From a virus, in the IMG/VR virus record IMGVR_UViG_3300020055_000005, positions 1 through 64,000 of that record: a stretch of 64,000 nucleotides of DNA. The stretch is one strand, 5' to 3'. A program made the position numbers and the translations under genes. Under the pieces are notes generated by a model. It was not told the DNA's origin, did not search any database, and saw nothing but the letters and a program-made list of their open reading frames with translations. This document shows, in pieces, positions 41,501-51,738 of this stretch (positions are counted from its first letter, which is position 1; every line of letters starts with the position of its first letter).

Positions 41501-44500
41501 GGTGTTCCTGTCCAAGTGGTTTCCCAATCATTCCAAAGTGTTCCTGTACCATTTCTTCTAAGACCTCGTAATTCTGCTTGAATTGCACTTAAATTAGATA
41601 CTGTTTGGGATGTAGGAGTAATAGAAGATGGTGTTCCAGGCCTTGTATCCATATCAGGACTGAGATTACATGTACCAGTAAATGATGTGACAAGGAATGG
41701 GTTAACATTAATTGATCTAGATGCTTGAGTTACAAACATAGATGTAAATGCTGTATCTGATGCCTTTCTCTCTGTATATGGAAGTGTTAGGAAATCACCT
41801 GTTTGTTGAGTGTGTACTAATGACCCTGCCTCTACTTCCATTGGGAAGTCTTGAGAAACATGAGAAGGTCTCAATTGACCCATTTTCATATCAATAGCGG
41901 CGTTATAATCAGTGTTTAATACATCACTTGCACGTTGATTCCTAAAGTTATCAACTAAGAAACCTGATTTAAATTTATCAAATCCATCTGCATCTAAAAT
42001 TTGTGTAGAACGTGTGTCTGATTCAAGTAATGACAATGTGGTTACTGTTTCTAATGCAGTAACCCTTTGAGATATTCTACCGATATCTCGCATTGTAAAT
42101 CTGCGATGATCTTTAGTTTTAACTCTGATGTCTTTAGGGTCTTTTGTAAATGCAGGTATTTTTAATTCTGCAATCTCTATTGCACCATCAACATGTGGTG
42201 GTCTTGTAGGTGTAATTCCTGCAATACCACTTGCAATTTGGAATTGACCTGATTTGTGCAAGAATAATTTATCAATTCTTGGAACATAAAATTTAAGGTC
42301 ACCTTGAATTGCAGATGCATCTTTAGGTGTAGGCATAATTGCAGGGTTAGTAGAATAATTAAATCCTGTATTAGTTTCTTTCTTATCTCTTGATGATTTA
42401 AAACTTACTCCATCTTCATAAGAAAAGTGTGCATATTCAATGATTGAACTTATACTCGATATATTTGTTAAGTCTACTGTTTGTGTTAAATCTTTATCAT
42501 ATAGTTGTCCTGCAACTGGTCTGTAGTCTAAACAATCTGAAAGTTCAAATGTTCCGTCAGGTTCATTACCTCCCAAGTCAACTCTGTTTGCAGCGTAAAT
42601 AGGAATGTCTTTGTAAGGAACACTATATGAATTTACATCAAAGAATTCTCCTGCACCATGAGAGAAGTAATCAAATACAACCAACACTTCACCAATTGGT
42701 GCAGCTCGTCCTTGTTTTCTAATTAATTTTGAGATACCATAGTATCCATCTTTTTGACCATCGTCAAAAAGGAAACTCTCTGTAATTTCTTTTGAACCTG
42801 CACTAAGTGAATCTATAGTTACCTGAGATTTATTGTTTTGTCCAACTGCAATCTCACCCTCTACAAATCTTTTCTTTGTTAGGTAATAGAAGTATGTTGT
42901 TGCACCTGCATTATAGTCAATTATAATTGCACGTGCATCTGAGGTTTGTCCTTTAATTTCTTCATGCAATTGTAATGCAGGAAAGGTCGCAAGGTCTTCT
43001 TGTAACGTTGCACTAGGAGTTATAGGAGCACTATCTACACCATCATAGATACCACGTATTTTAAATACATCTGCAACACCAAGTGTTATTTCCTGATCAT
43101 CCATTGCAGATGTATAAACACCTGAGTATCCTGCTGATCTTTTACCTGTTATTTTTAATACTCTACCTTTATGAAGTGTTTTTGATTTTCTCTGAGGTGT
43201 TGTTACTAGAACTGAATATGTTATTCTTAACACAACTCCATCATTTGCAGAACCAAAGTCTCCTAGTGTAATAGACTGACCACTACCGTTTGTTGCAGGA
43301 TTAGCGTCTTTATAACTTTCTATATCTAATAGGTCACCCTTACTAAATGTTGGGTTTGATGCTCCTGATATATCAACCACTGCAATTGAGAAGTTATCTG
43401 TATTTTGATCTTCAAATGCACCGTCTTGTTGTGCAATAGTTACTTCACCACTTCCGATAGTTTGTACTGTTTGTTTTTTGATGTGAATTAAATCACATGT
43501 ATGTTCACTGATGAAATCTCTTTCGTATGCGAAAATAGACACTGCTTGTTGAGGTCTATGGATTTGTGATCTAAGTCTAGTACAGGATTCACCAGTAAAT
43601 GATGTCTGTGTATTTGAACCTGAAATTGCACCACCAGTGTTTCTAACTGTCATTGAAGTGTCACTAGTGATTGCAGATACTGTTACTAATTCACCAGTAC
43701 CCAATCTTCTAATAACATCACCTACTCTTAATTGACTTGCAAATAACGTTTCAATACCAGTTACCGTAGCACTGTTTGCAGTAAATGTCAATTGACCTCT
43801 GAGAGAAAATTCTAAATCTTTCTTAATGTCTCCAAAGAAGTATTGTGTACTACCACCTGCAGTTGGTTCTTGAGTAATTAATCCAGCCTGTTCGTAGTTG
43901 AAGTTTACTACCCCATCATTCTGTGAATCTGTAATTGCAAAATCACCTTTACCGATACATGAGATTGCATCATTACCACTAAATGAACCGATTACATCGT
44001 GGATGTATAAACAACTTCTGTTAGGGTCATCGTATGCAATGATACCTGTTGCACCAGTAGCACTACCTGTAACGTGATCACCTGTTTGTGCAGTACCTGT
44101 ATGTGCAGAATAACTAATCTTAGTAAACATTTTTATATCAAATGCAGATAAGTTAAATTCTGTAGTATCTTCGTTATATTCTCCTGCAGTTGATGAACCT
44201 GTATGATGTGTTATGTCTCTTAAACGTGCATAACCGATTTGTTCAGGACTGTTTTGATCTGTTGTTAAGGGTTCTCTATTATTTGCGATAGGGCCATCAG
44301 ATGCATGTGAATCTGAAGTCATGTGATCAGAACCCATGTTCCAAAGTTTACATAGTTTATGTGCTTCTATGTTAGTTGCGTTAATACCCTTTGTGATTTC
44401 AGGTAAACCATGACAGTTAGTAACTCTAATAATGTTACCAACATTTGCAGTTGTCAACATGTCTTCTTCTGAGACTATTGTTCTTGCCTTAGGAAATGGA

Positions 44501-45627
44501 ACTGTTTCTGAACCTGTTTTTGCAACTTCAAAACCTTGTACGTATGCTTTTCCAGGCGACATCTGCATGACAAATTTAGTTTCATCACCACCGACATCTT
44601 TTTTGAACATTCCATTATTTGTTTCATCATTTAAGTGTTCTTTTAATTCGTATTCAAAGTTCTTTAATACAAAATCTCCACTTGCATCATGTGTTCTTCT
44701 TGCCATTGATTTTTCAAGAACATTATATGTTGGGTCAGTAATTTGTACTGCAATGTTACCTTTTTCAACCCTTGCAAGTTCAACAAAGTTTGAGTCTTCT
44801 ATACTATCAACTGGATATTTTTTAAGTGTTAAATCTAATTGTAATCTATCTGCACCAGCAGCGTTCTGATTTGAAGCACCAGTTGCATTGTCTTGTAATG
44901 TAGCATCTTCTGCATTGGAAATTAACTTTTCTTCGATGTTTAAACCAATTTTATAAGTTGGTTGAACACTATATTTTTCCAATATGAGACTTTGTGCATC
45001 TACTTTAATGAAAAAACCTCTGAGATAGATTACACCTTCGTCTAAATCTATCGCAGAACCTTGTCCTGTAGGTTTACTGGTATCACCAGTAGTTAAGACT
45101 TTAAATTCGTTGTTGTTTGTTCCAACAATTGAGTAAACACCAGCTGCGTTTACTGTAACTTCTTGTAATTCTTCTCCCTGTATAAATGTCATACGGTTAT
45201 CAAGACCGTTTACAACATACTTGAGGAACAGAGTCATCTCATCTGTTTGATTGTTTACAGTTTCTTTAGGAGTAGATTTTTTAACTTTTGCGATAACACC
45301 TGAAGTTTTACCCTGAAGAAATTTACCATGGAAGGATGTTCTATAGGTTTCTACATCAGCGTCACCTGCTGTGTTTGGGTTTTCTGTACTTACTTTTACA
45401 TAGTACAATTCGAGATCGATATCAGTTCTGATTCCATCAACGATAGAACCATTTTTAAAAATATGATTACCAAATCTTTCAATTTGGTTTTGAAGAATTG
45501 ATTGTGATTGCGTTAACTCTCTTGCTTGAAGAGGTCTACCTGCCTTAAATAGTATTTTATGATATTTTTTACTATCATCATAATCATCGAAGTAAGGTGC
45601 AATATTTAAATCGGTTTTCTCTGGCAT
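38536..45627 (-). CDS. Giant virion structural protein with DUF4815-type N-terminus
   Basis: At 2363 residues this is the largest product in the window. Its first part (MPEKTDLNIAPYFDDYDDSKKYHKILFKAGRPLQARELTQSQSIL) is the DUF4815-type start known from large structural proteins of marine T4-like phages. A middle region is Ser/Gly/Thr-rich. A proline-rich linker with DDPNWPPNLPPGFPPIDIGDF lies near residues 1630-1690. The C-terminal 650 residues hold strand-rich modules (TGIWFDPVAQSFAAPESVGTNMVLTSIDLYFKTKD). It probably forms long fibres or a baseplate sleeve. AGGAT precedes the ATG. Confidence 0.8.
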   Translation of the reverse strand: MPEKTDLNIAPYFDDYDDSKKYHKILFKAGRPLQARELTQSQSILQNQIERFGNHIFKNGSIVDGIRTDIDLELYYVKVSTENPNTAGDADVETYRTSFHGKFLQGKTSGVIAKVKKSTPKETVNNQTDEMTLFLKYVVNGLDNRMTFIQGEELQEVTVNAAGVYSIVGTNNNEFKVLTTGDTSKPTGQGSAIDLDEGVIYLRGFFIKVDAQSLILEKYSVQPTYKIGLNIEEKLISNAEDATLQDNATGASNQNAAGADRLQLDLTLKKYPVDSIEDSNFVELARVEKGNIAVQITDPTYNVLEKSMARRTHDASGDFVLKNFEYELKEHLNDETNNGMFKKDVGGDETKFVMQMSPGKAYVQGFEVAKTGSETVPFPKARTIVSEEDMLTTANVGNIIRVTNCHGLPEITKGINATNIEAHKLCKLWNMGSDHMTSDSHASDGPIANNREPLTTDQNSPEQIGYARLRDITHHTGSSTAGEYNEDTTEFNLSAFDIKMFTKISYSAHTGTAQTGDHVTGSATGATGIIAYDDPNRSCLYIHDVIGSFSGNDAISCIGKGDFAITDSQNDGVVNFNYEQAGLITQEPTAGGSTQYFFGDIKKDLEFSLRGQLTFTANSATVTGIETLFASQLRVGDVIRRLGTGELVTVSAITSDTSMTVRNTGGAISGSNTQTSFTGESCTRLRSQIHRPQQAVSIFAYERDFISEHTCDLIHIKKQTVQTIGSGEVTIAQQDGAFEDQNTDNFSIAVVDISGASNPTFSKGDLLDIESYKDANPATNGSGQSITLGDFGSANDGVVLRITYSVLVTTPQRKSKTLHKGRVLKITGKRSAGYSGVYTSAMDDQEITLGVADVFKIRGIYDGVDSAPITPSATLQEDLATFPALQLHEEIKGQTSDARAIIIDYNAGATTYFYYLTKKRFVEGEIAVGQNNKSQVTIDSLSAGSKEITESFLFDDGQKDGYYGISKLIRKQGRAAPIGEVLVVFDYFSHGAGEFFDVNSYSVPYKDIPIYAANRVDLGGNEPDGTFELSDCLDYRPVAGQLYDKDLTQTVDLTNISSISSIIEYAHFSYEDGVSFKSSRDKKETNTGFNYSTNPAIMPTPKDASAIQGDLKFYVPRIDKLFLHKSGQFQIASGIAGITPTRPPHVDGAIEIAELKIPAFTKDPKDIRVKTKDHRRFTMRDIGRISQRVTALETVTTLSLLESDTRSTQILDADGFDKFKSGFLVDNFRNQRASDVLNTDYNAAIDMKMGQLRPSHVSQDFPMEVEAGSLVHTQQTGDFLTLPYTERKASDTAFTSMFVTQASRSINVNPFLVTSFTGTCNLSPDMDTRPGTPSSITPTSQTVSNLSAIQAELRGLRRNGTGTLWNDWETTWTGTPVTTTEPMISTSGSWSGSAEQGGEWQPGIDLTREITETPEVQARNGMMFDYATDVSVDERNRVRNIQLERFMKQRTITVTCQGLKPNTYHYVYFDGIDVSTRMRSERWTYGSPSATYYYSPSHTSGTLGNTGAQLQTDANGRLKARFYLRANTFTSGTKELIVTSQKYNSPNPVSSATALYTSTGMVANIDRHTVTTRTSRITRVPTNDSRTITTRGETINATFNESDPGPNPFTELDDRIDDLQTQIDEIGAEDPEGPGDGPLISDGGDDPNWPPNLPPGFPPIDIGDFRFDAGMFPTGIWFDPVAQSFAAPESVGTNMVLTSIDLYFKTKDVNKEITVELRGMENGYPTQTPIPLSVVTKTPDEINVSEDASAVTKFTFENPIIIKSQMEYCFVVYTSSDQYEIWYAHAGDKDIANGLEVAVAASNMGSMFVSQNSSTWTARQEDDIKYCLNYAEFDIAQSSSFNLTNADIPWYNADETIDINSTDEDDVENHIPENPISTVADSSSITMQSFFHGHYNTSSNVQINGVIGDRNGGVYRISDATDSGTLPVDGTYNLIHGTLPYNTGTSSTLGSDNVSISAVKADTTPSDGNTTGTGVAFRITVSTSNGVSDITACKILQAGDNFAVGDVVTVTVGSSWSFTTTVEGIGQTLGGIPVRAINTSTDDSHTSIGADFTIDTFSFTPNLSATAVQSDVDANSDITTIGQALFPDYVSDYKATDTTVGGGRNVVTSKNIYYDGIHTQVQNILCANTGMFINAVGTPMNSPEGYIDGTVYQRRISGDNVTLNENAFFSRPSIIASRINEINEMSSGRSLQLKCMMFSRNQYISPFVDTQTLGGIAFANRINGLQKNSNDNSFSSSINISQESLGEDNAFCYVTKKINLKNPATGIRVMFDCMKNAGTDVKVLFKTVKVDDERKFDEIGYEFFNTDGSPDSQIGADGRNFKEYEYNVEDLPEFSSFIIKIVGQGYNTSKPPLISAFRAIATG

Positions 45628-45650
45628 ATCCTATCTCTTATAAGTTATTT

Positions 45651-45675
45651 ATTTGACCCCAAAATGAGGTCAAAT
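45651..45675 (-). terminator. Hairpin after gp8
   Basis: An 8-base-pair stem ATTTGACC/GGTCAAAT with a 9-base loop starts 2 bases beyond the gp8 stop. No T run follows, so it may be a weak terminator or processing signal. Confidence 0.4.
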
Positions 45676-45677
45676 GA

Positions 45678-47150
45678 TTACATTTCGACGATAAGTTTAA
45701 TATCTTCGATCTGATCAGCGGCACGTGTTACTGCACCTCTGTTTTCAATATACATGATGTTTCCACTGTATCTTTCTACTTCAGGATGAACTGTACTGAT
45801 ACCACTGGAACCAATTGTTGCAACTTCAACTGCATCAACATATACAGAATCTGAGTTTACAAAACTCACATATTGTCCACCTGAGTTTGCAACAGGTATG
45901 TATTTGACAATTGCATTTGTTGAATCGACAGATACCACTCTACCAACTGCTACTGATGCACCATTTGTTTGTGCATTTTGAATTAAGTCATCAACACTGA
46001 TATTTGCAACGTTTGATGCAACAAATTGATGATATGCAGTCAATGTATCACTTGTAGATACGGTAGTTGTTCCTAGATTGAATGGGTCTTGAATTAGACC
46101 AATTCTTCTGAAGTCGTTATCTGTTGGGAAGTCACCTGCACCTTCGTTAAACTCTAATCTTGAGTTGACAATAATGTAGTTACCACCTAGTTCTTCTACA
46201 GGGTCTGCACCATGTCCAATTAACGGTGATATAATAACTTTTACAGCACCATTTGAACCTGCCCCAATACCTGATATACTTGCGATATCGACTGATGCAC
46301 GTTTATAACCTGAACCTTCTGTTGATACTTCAACGTGTGAAATTGCACCACCCACTACGTGAACTGTACATACACCGTTTTGACCGTCACCTAAAATAGG
46401 GACTCCTGTATATCCTGAAGAAGGAGAGTCGTTATAACCTGTTCCACCAGCAGTTACCACAATGTGATGCACAGCACCATCAACTGCTTGGTTTTCAACA
46501 TCCCATTGAGATGAACCATCATCGGTGGCAGCAGTACCGAGTCCAGTTTCACCATAAATTTCTGTTTGAGCACCAAGTGTCTTAACAGGGATGAAATCGT
46601 TTGTTACGAATTTAATTGTATCTGAAGCGGAGACTGAGTACATATATTTCCAAATGTATCCTCTACCAGTTGCGGCACCTGTATCAGATGTCTCGACTAA
46701 TGAAGTTGGACTTGTACCTGAAGGTTTAACAGTTGAAGCAACCACTGAACCACTAGAATCTCTACCAGTTCTAATACACTTGTATACGTGATACTCATCT
46801 GTAATTACATAGAATGTTGCATCATACAAGTTAGTAGCACCTGATGCTACGCCTGGGTTTGATGAAGAGATATCATGTTGATACTCATCATAAGATGTAT
46901 TCTCTGCCCAGTTTCTTCTAACTAAACCGTGTGATACATCGGCTGTAGTTACTTTCTTGAGTGCAATCATATCTGAGAATGCATCTACTTCTTCTCCTAC
47001 TGAGTTTGCAGGTGAAGGAGGTGAATTCTCATCCGTCCAGTCGAATGAACGACCAATAAAAACATACGTTGAAGAAGCTGCTTCTCCAAAGTCTTCTCTG
47101 AATTGTTTCGCATTGTGGACACGAAACTTTTCTGTTATAATAGCTGCCAT
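45678..47150 (-). CDS. 8: Baseplate wedge protein gp8
   Basis: A 490-residue homologue of T4 gp8 (334). Aligned landmarks are VFIGRSFDW near the start, VRRNWAENTSYDEYQ, YKCIRTG, GRGYIWKYMYSV, the QDPFNLG segment, and the ending SGNIMYIENRGAVTRAADQIEDIKLIVEM. The extra length lies mostly between about 230 and 340, a Gly-rich beta insertion. Two late promoters and AGGAG precede it. Confidence 0.9.
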   Translation of the reverse strand: MAAIITEKFRVHNAKQFREDFGEAASSTYVFIGRSFDWTDENSPPSPANSVGEEVDAFSDMIALKKVTTADVSHGLVRRNWAENTSYDEYQHDISSSNPGVASGATNLYDATFYVITDEYHVYKCIRTGRDSSGSVVASTVKPSGTSPTSLVETSDTGAATGRGYIWKYMYSVSASDTIKFVTNDFIPVKTLGAQTEIYGETGLGTAATDDGSSQWDVENQAVDGAVHHIVVTAGGTGYNDSPSSGYTGVPILGDGQNGVCTVHVVGGAISHVEVSTEGSGYKRASVDIASISGIGAGSNGAVKVIISPLIGHGADPVEELGGNYIIVNSRLEFNEGAGDFPTDNDFRRIGLIQDPFNLGTTTVSTSDTLTAYHQFVASNVANISVDDLIQNAQTNGASVAVGRVVSVDSTNAIVKYIPVANSGGQYVSFVNSDSVYVDAVEVATIGSSGISTVHPEVERYSGNIMYIENRGAVTRAADQIEDIKLIVEM

Positions 47151-47169
47151 TTTTAATAATCTCCTAAGA

Positions 47170-47177
47170 TATTTATA
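47170..47177 (-). promoter_or_regulatory. Late promoter of gp8, proximal
   Basis: A perfect TATAAATA, 19 bases before the gp8 ATG. The AGGAG ribosome site lies between them. Confidence 0.6.
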
Positions 47178-47180
47178 TAC

Positions 47181-47188
47181 TATTTATA
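47181..47188 (-). promoter_or_regulatory. Late promoter of gp8, distal
   Basis: A second perfect TATAAATA, 11 bases upstream of the first, giving a tandem late promoter for gp8. Confidence 0.65.
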
Positions 47189-47191
47189 AAC

Positions 47192-50100
47192 CTACGCAGA
47201 ATTTACATAGGCACTAAATGCAATATTTGTTCTTTTTCTTTCATGAAGTGGGTAATCAGGAATATGCATTGCAGGAAAGTAAGTTTCATAATCTGAAATT
47301 CTAATACCTTCTGATTTAGTTTCTTCAGACATGAATACACCTGTTCCATCTTCTAATAAGAAGTCATCATTATCCGTCTCATCTTTGATGAAGTACGCAA
47401 TACGATAACTTCTTTGACTCTGTATTTTATTTAGTGTTCGTAAAGTATGGCCTAAAGGTGTAAATGTACTAATGTTATTTTCTGAAGATAGTTCATGCAC
47501 CATCGGTGATTCATCTTCCATAACAAGTCTATTCCAATCCTCAGTATATAAATTGTTATCAAATAAATCTATTGATCTTTCACTAACAAAATAATGAGTT
47601 TCCATCTCTACTGTTGCACTTTCTAAAATTGCAACATCGTCATTTTCTAATCTAATACGATCACCATGTGTTCCTTTTACATTTGCATCTTTATCAGGTT
47701 CAAATCGTATATGGTGTACGTGTTCTTCTAATAAAATTTTATGACCATCTTCTAATACAAGTATTTCATCTTCTTTAGTATATGATGAGAATATCTTTCC
47801 TTGGTCTGATGGTCTTCTTTCAGGTGTAGACCCAAACTGATTTATTGGTGTTTGCATCTCTCCATGGTTGTCATCTGAACGACATAGGTTCAAGACTGAC
47901 ATCATGTCATCCAGTCTAGGTGAATACTGAACTGGAGTATGTGCGAGTGATGCTATAACATTAACGTTAAAGTGTCTGTTCTTACTTTCTGTGTCATAGT
48001 ATTCTGCACGTTCACCTAAGTCAATACCAGCAGGGTTAGTAATATGGTCGACACCAAGTACCGTTCCAGTTGTATTAACTCCATTTGTTACAACTGCTGA
48101 TGTTGTTGTTAATGGATATGACACTGAAGTGTCTACTGTTGGTGTGTTGTTCTCTAATCCAGCAGGCATTAACACCAATAATGGGTCAGGTGTAGTGTCT
48201 TCCATTCGGAAGTAGTTTGATTGACCTGAAATAAATCCTGTTGTCTTATCTTCCAATACAGGTTTATACCCATCTTCAAATATAATATCTCCGTGTGGGA
48301 AAAAGTCATGTAACTCAATTTCTCTACTTGAGTTATAGAATGCTTGTGATATTCTAGTAGAGTCAAGTTCTTGAATCATTCCTCCACCACTAATATAACC
48401 ATCCATCTGATCGTAGAAACCATCTAAGAGAATTCTACCTAAAGATTGTCCAAATGTTTGAGAGTTGATATCCTGATCGTCCTCTAGAACAATATTAAAT
48501 TCTTCAGTATCACCGTGGATGATAATTGTAGGTCTAAAAGTAGTTTGAAGATCAAGTGAATTATCAATTGGGTCACCAGTTACTGGGTCTCTATCGACTG
48601 GTATGTTTACATTAGTAAGTGTAGTATCTTCACCGAACTGAGAGTTAGTGTCAGCAGAGACCACAACCTTTTTAATTGCAACTTCACCAAAGAAGATATG
48701 TCCAGCAGGATGTAATAAATCTTTTACTGCGGCTCTCCACTTGTTGATTGATTCTCCAATCTTAACAACATAGGAGTGTGATTGATAATAAAGGTTATCG
48801 TGTATATTAGATGCAGTTACAGATAACTGTCCTCTGTCACCTAGTGTACCTTCTTCAATAATACCTTCACCACCAACTAAACCTCTTCCGTCAAAACGGA
48901 AGTTCTTGATAACTTCAAAGGAATCTGTAAGATTAAAGTTAACCTCTTCTCCATCTAAGAAGTCACCATCTAAATCTGTATATGTTAATATGTGTCTGTC
49001 ACTATCATAACTAACAACTGATGCAGTTGTACCTGATGCTTCACCAGTTATTACAATTCCAGTAGTTAGACTTGTTGAAGGTGTTTTAATTAACATAGGA
49101 TGGTGAGATGATGATGCAACTAAACCATCTTCACTAAAGTTATAACCTTGTGATTCTATATTAATCGAACCAACACCACCGATAGTACTTGACCATGCAA
49201 ATAGTTTTGCACCTGTACCACTTGATACGTTTACTTGTTTTGCAGTTTGTTGATTTAAAGATACTGCACCTTTTATGATTTTACTTGCAACGAAAGTTCC
49301 TGTGTCTGTTGATCTTCTTGCAACTATTAATCTGTTTCTATCTTTTTCAATTTTTAAAAGTAGACCAGTTGCACTAACTGTAACACCGTCACCTTCTATT
49401 TGTTGAAGTTCTTCTCCTAGTTGATACCCACTTAAATCATCAACAAAAATATATCCACCAGTGTAAACTTTCGGTACTGTTCTATACCCATGTCCACCGT
49501 TATGAATATTAATTGTTCTAATTCTTGAATCGGTTGTTTCTAAATTGATGCGAGTTCCGTCTTCGTATGTTAGATTATTGAATTCTTGATAGATATCAAC
49601 TGTTTCTCCTCCTACTAGAGGTGTGTTTAAAACAATCCTATCATTTTTTCTTGTATAACCTAATACTGCATCACTTCTTGCATATTCGATTCCATCAACA
49701 AAGACTCTAACCTTCTCATCATTAAAGATGAGATTGAAACCATGATTGTCTTTACCAGTAAATAATGTTTGACCTGCAGTTGCTGTGAACTCAAATTGAC
49801 CATATACATCTTTATTTTCTAAAATTATTTCATCACCAACTGAACCAATAATTGCACTTGCACTTCCAGCTCCTTGTTGACCTGCATCATCAAACACCAA
49901 TTGTTGTGGTAGACCAATTTGTAAAATGTCTCCACTACTTAAACTTAATTTTTCATTGACTCTCATAGATGTTCTATCATCTGAGATTTCAACTACTTGT
50001 ACTCTTGGAAGATATGTACCAAAAACTTCTTGACCAACTCTGATTGAAGTGTCTAATGGTTGAGAGAAAATAAGTAAATCAGAACTTGTTGATTGTTCAG

Positions 50101-51721
50101 AAACTACTTTGTTTCCATCTTCATAGACGAGGTCTTGTAAATCTTCTGTTAACAGTTGATCAACTGTACCATCACAAACTGCAGTGAATGTGTTATGGAA
50201 TCCAGTACCTGCATCTTCAATGTAAATGTGTTCGATTCCACCACCGACTAGTGCATCTACAATACCTGTTGCTTTGACTGCATCTTTATCTCTATTTGAA
50301 CCAACAAAATCTATTCTATCATTAAGTTTATAGAGTGAACCTCTTTGATCAAGTTCGTATACAATACCTGAACTTGCATTTCTAATAATAGTGTCATTAG
50401 GAACGTCAGTTTCCAAACCTGTACCAAAAGGTTGATTTATTTGTTCAATAGTAAGTATACTTAAATCTTTAATATCAATAATACGATATTGTGTAGTGTG
50501 ATTATCAAACTCAACAATATCACCTTCACTAAATTTACCCACATAACTACCACCATTATCCTCTGAGATAATGTTAATGTTTATTTCTTGTTTACCTTGT
50601 AGTTGTTCTTGGGTAGTTTTAGATAGAATTGTTGTTTCTAACACTACAGTGTCTTCGTCATCCGTTTTCATATACGTACTTGACTGTCCGTATTTTACGT
50701 CACTAACGACACCTAAGATTCTTGCGAACTCACTTGTAACACCATCTCTATCTAAAAGTGTTACAGTTCCATTGTTTGTAAAGGTACCTATGTGATTGTC
50801 TGTTATCTCTAATGAGTAAATACCTTTATCTGATTCTAATACATATACGTTTTCAACTATAGACTCTGCAACTTTAACTGTAGACCCAGGCTCATATTGT
50901 ACAATCTTGTCTGTTGCGACAGGTAATGCACTTTCATTTTCCATCCTGATGACCATACGTCTTCTCTGACTAAAGTCAGATGTTGACAGATGAAGTGTCT
51001 CATCTACAGGATAACGTATTTCAGCGTCCTCTGCAAAGAGGATACGCATTAAAAACTTGAGTGACTCTTCTGTTCCTTTCTTCTTGTATAAAGAAGTCAT
51101 ATTCTTTATTGCAAGACGTTTACTCTTAATGTTATTAATGTTTAATGAAGGAACAAAGTCTTTCGTAAAATACTCTAAGAATTGTTCAGTTGTATGATCA
51201 ATATCTGAATAATCTAAGAGTCTGTTTTGTGCGAGTATGGTATTTTCTTTATATGTTTTTACAACACCAGTACGATTACCATCTCGTCCTTGTATAGTTT
51301 CGCCTGGCGCAAATCCATTTCCTGATATTGCATTTAGATATAACGTAAGTCCGTTGATAACTGTTACCTGTGCAACGGAACCACTGGTTTGACCAATGAT
51401 ATATTCTCCAACTTGAAACGGTTCAACCCCAACTAGTACACTATTAATACTTTTGGTTTTTTCTTGAACAATTTTAGATGTTGCAGAATCAGGAGATGGT
51501 GCAGTGGTAAAGGGTTCCAAAAGAATGGAACCCTGACCATCTTCTAAAAGAATGTCCCCTATCTCTTCTTCAGATTCGAGGACAATTATTTCGGATTCTA
51601 GATACTCAAAATATGCTTTTAAAAACTGTTCGAATGCAGGAGATTCCTCCTGAATAAAATTCGGTATCAGTTGCGATAATCTATGAGATAGTTTATCTAT
51701 TACAAAGTTATCGTGAGACAT
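47192..51721 (-). CDS. Large baseplate wedge protein with gp7-like core
   Basis: A 1509-residue protein. Its N-terminal region resembles the C-terminal part of T4 gp7: ESPAFEQFLKAYFEYLES, then SKRLAIKNMTSLYKKKGTEESLKFLMRILFAEDAEIRYP. Later INKWRAAVKDLLHPAGHIFFGEVAI corresponds to the next gp7 stretch. It lies between gp6 and gp8 as gene 7 does in T4. The rest is beta-rich and carries at least five short LEDG-type hairpin repeats and several looser ones. One module (KVRVFVDGIEYARSDAVLGY) is shared with other proteins here. gp7 links wedge parts in T4; this longer form may also bear extra domains. Confidence 0.75.
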   Translation of the reverse strand: MSHDNFVIDKLSHRLSQLIPNFIQEESPAFEQFLKAYFEYLESEIIVLESEEEIGDILLEDGQGSILLEPFTTAPSPDSATSKIVQEKTKSINSVLVGVEPFQVGEYIIGQTSGSVAQVTVINGLTLYLNAISGNGFAPGETIQGRDGNRTGVVKTYKENTILAQNRLLDYSDIDHTTEQFLEYFTKDFVPSLNINNIKSKRLAIKNMTSLYKKKGTEESLKFLMRILFAEDAEIRYPVDETLHLSTSDFSQRRRMVIRMENESALPVATDKIVQYEPGSTVKVAESIVENVYVLESDKGIYSLEITDNHIGTFTNNGTVTLLDRDGVTSEFARILGVVSDVKYGQSSTYMKTDDEDTVVLETTILSKTTQEQLQGKQEININIISEDNGGSYVGKFSEGDIVEFDNHTTQYRIIDIKDLSILTIEQINQPFGTGLETDVPNDTIIRNASSGIVYELDQRGSLYKLNDRIDFVGSNRDKDAVKATGIVDALVGGGIEHIYIEDAGTGFHNTFTAVCDGTVDQLLTEDLQDLVYEDGNKVVSEQSTSSDLLIFSQPLDTSIRVGQEVFGTYLPRVQVVEISDDRTSMRVNEKLSLSSGDILQIGLPQQLVFDDAGQQGAGSASAIIGSVGDEIILENKDVYGQFEFTATAGQTLFTGKDNHGFNLIFNDEKVRVFVDGIEYARSDAVLGYTRKNDRIVLNTPLVGGETVDIYQEFNNLTYEDGTRINLETTDSRIRTINIHNGGHGYRTVPKVYTGGYIFVDDLSGYQLGEELQQIEGDGVTVSATGLLLKIEKDRNRLIVARRSTDTGTFVASKIIKGAVSLNQQTAKQVNVSSGTGAKLFAWSSTIGGVGSINIESQGYNFSEDGLVASSSHHPMLIKTPSTSLTTGIVITGEASGTTASVVSYDSDRHILTYTDLDGDFLDGEEVNFNLTDSFEVIKNFRFDGRGLVGGEGIIEEGTLGDRGQLSVTASNIHDNLYYQSHSYVVKIGESINKWRAAVKDLLHPAGHIFFGEVAIKKVVVSADTNSQFGEDTTLTNVNIPVDRDPVTGDPIDNSLDLQTTFRPTIIIHGDTEEFNIVLEDDQDINSQTFGQSLGRILLDGFYDQMDGYISGGGMIQELDSTRISQAFYNSSREIELHDFFPHGDIIFEDGYKPVLEDKTTGFISGQSNYFRMEDTTPDPLLVLMPAGLENNTPTVDTSVSYPLTTTSAVVTNGVNTTGTVLGVDHITNPAGIDLGERAEYYDTESKNRHFNVNVIASLAHTPVQYSPRLDDMMSVLNLCRSDDNHGEMQTPINQFGSTPERRPSDQGKIFSSYTKEDEILVLEDGHKILLEEHVHHIRFEPDKDANVKGTHGDRIRLENDDVAILESATVEMETHYFVSERSIDLFDNNLYTEDWNRLVMEDESPMVHELSSENNISTFTPLGHTLRTLNKIQSQRSYRIAYFIKDETDNDDFLLEDGTGVFMSEETKSEGIRISDYETYFPAMHIPDYPLHERKRTNIAFSAYVNSA

Positions 51722-51738
51722 CTAGATTAAGTTCCTAT

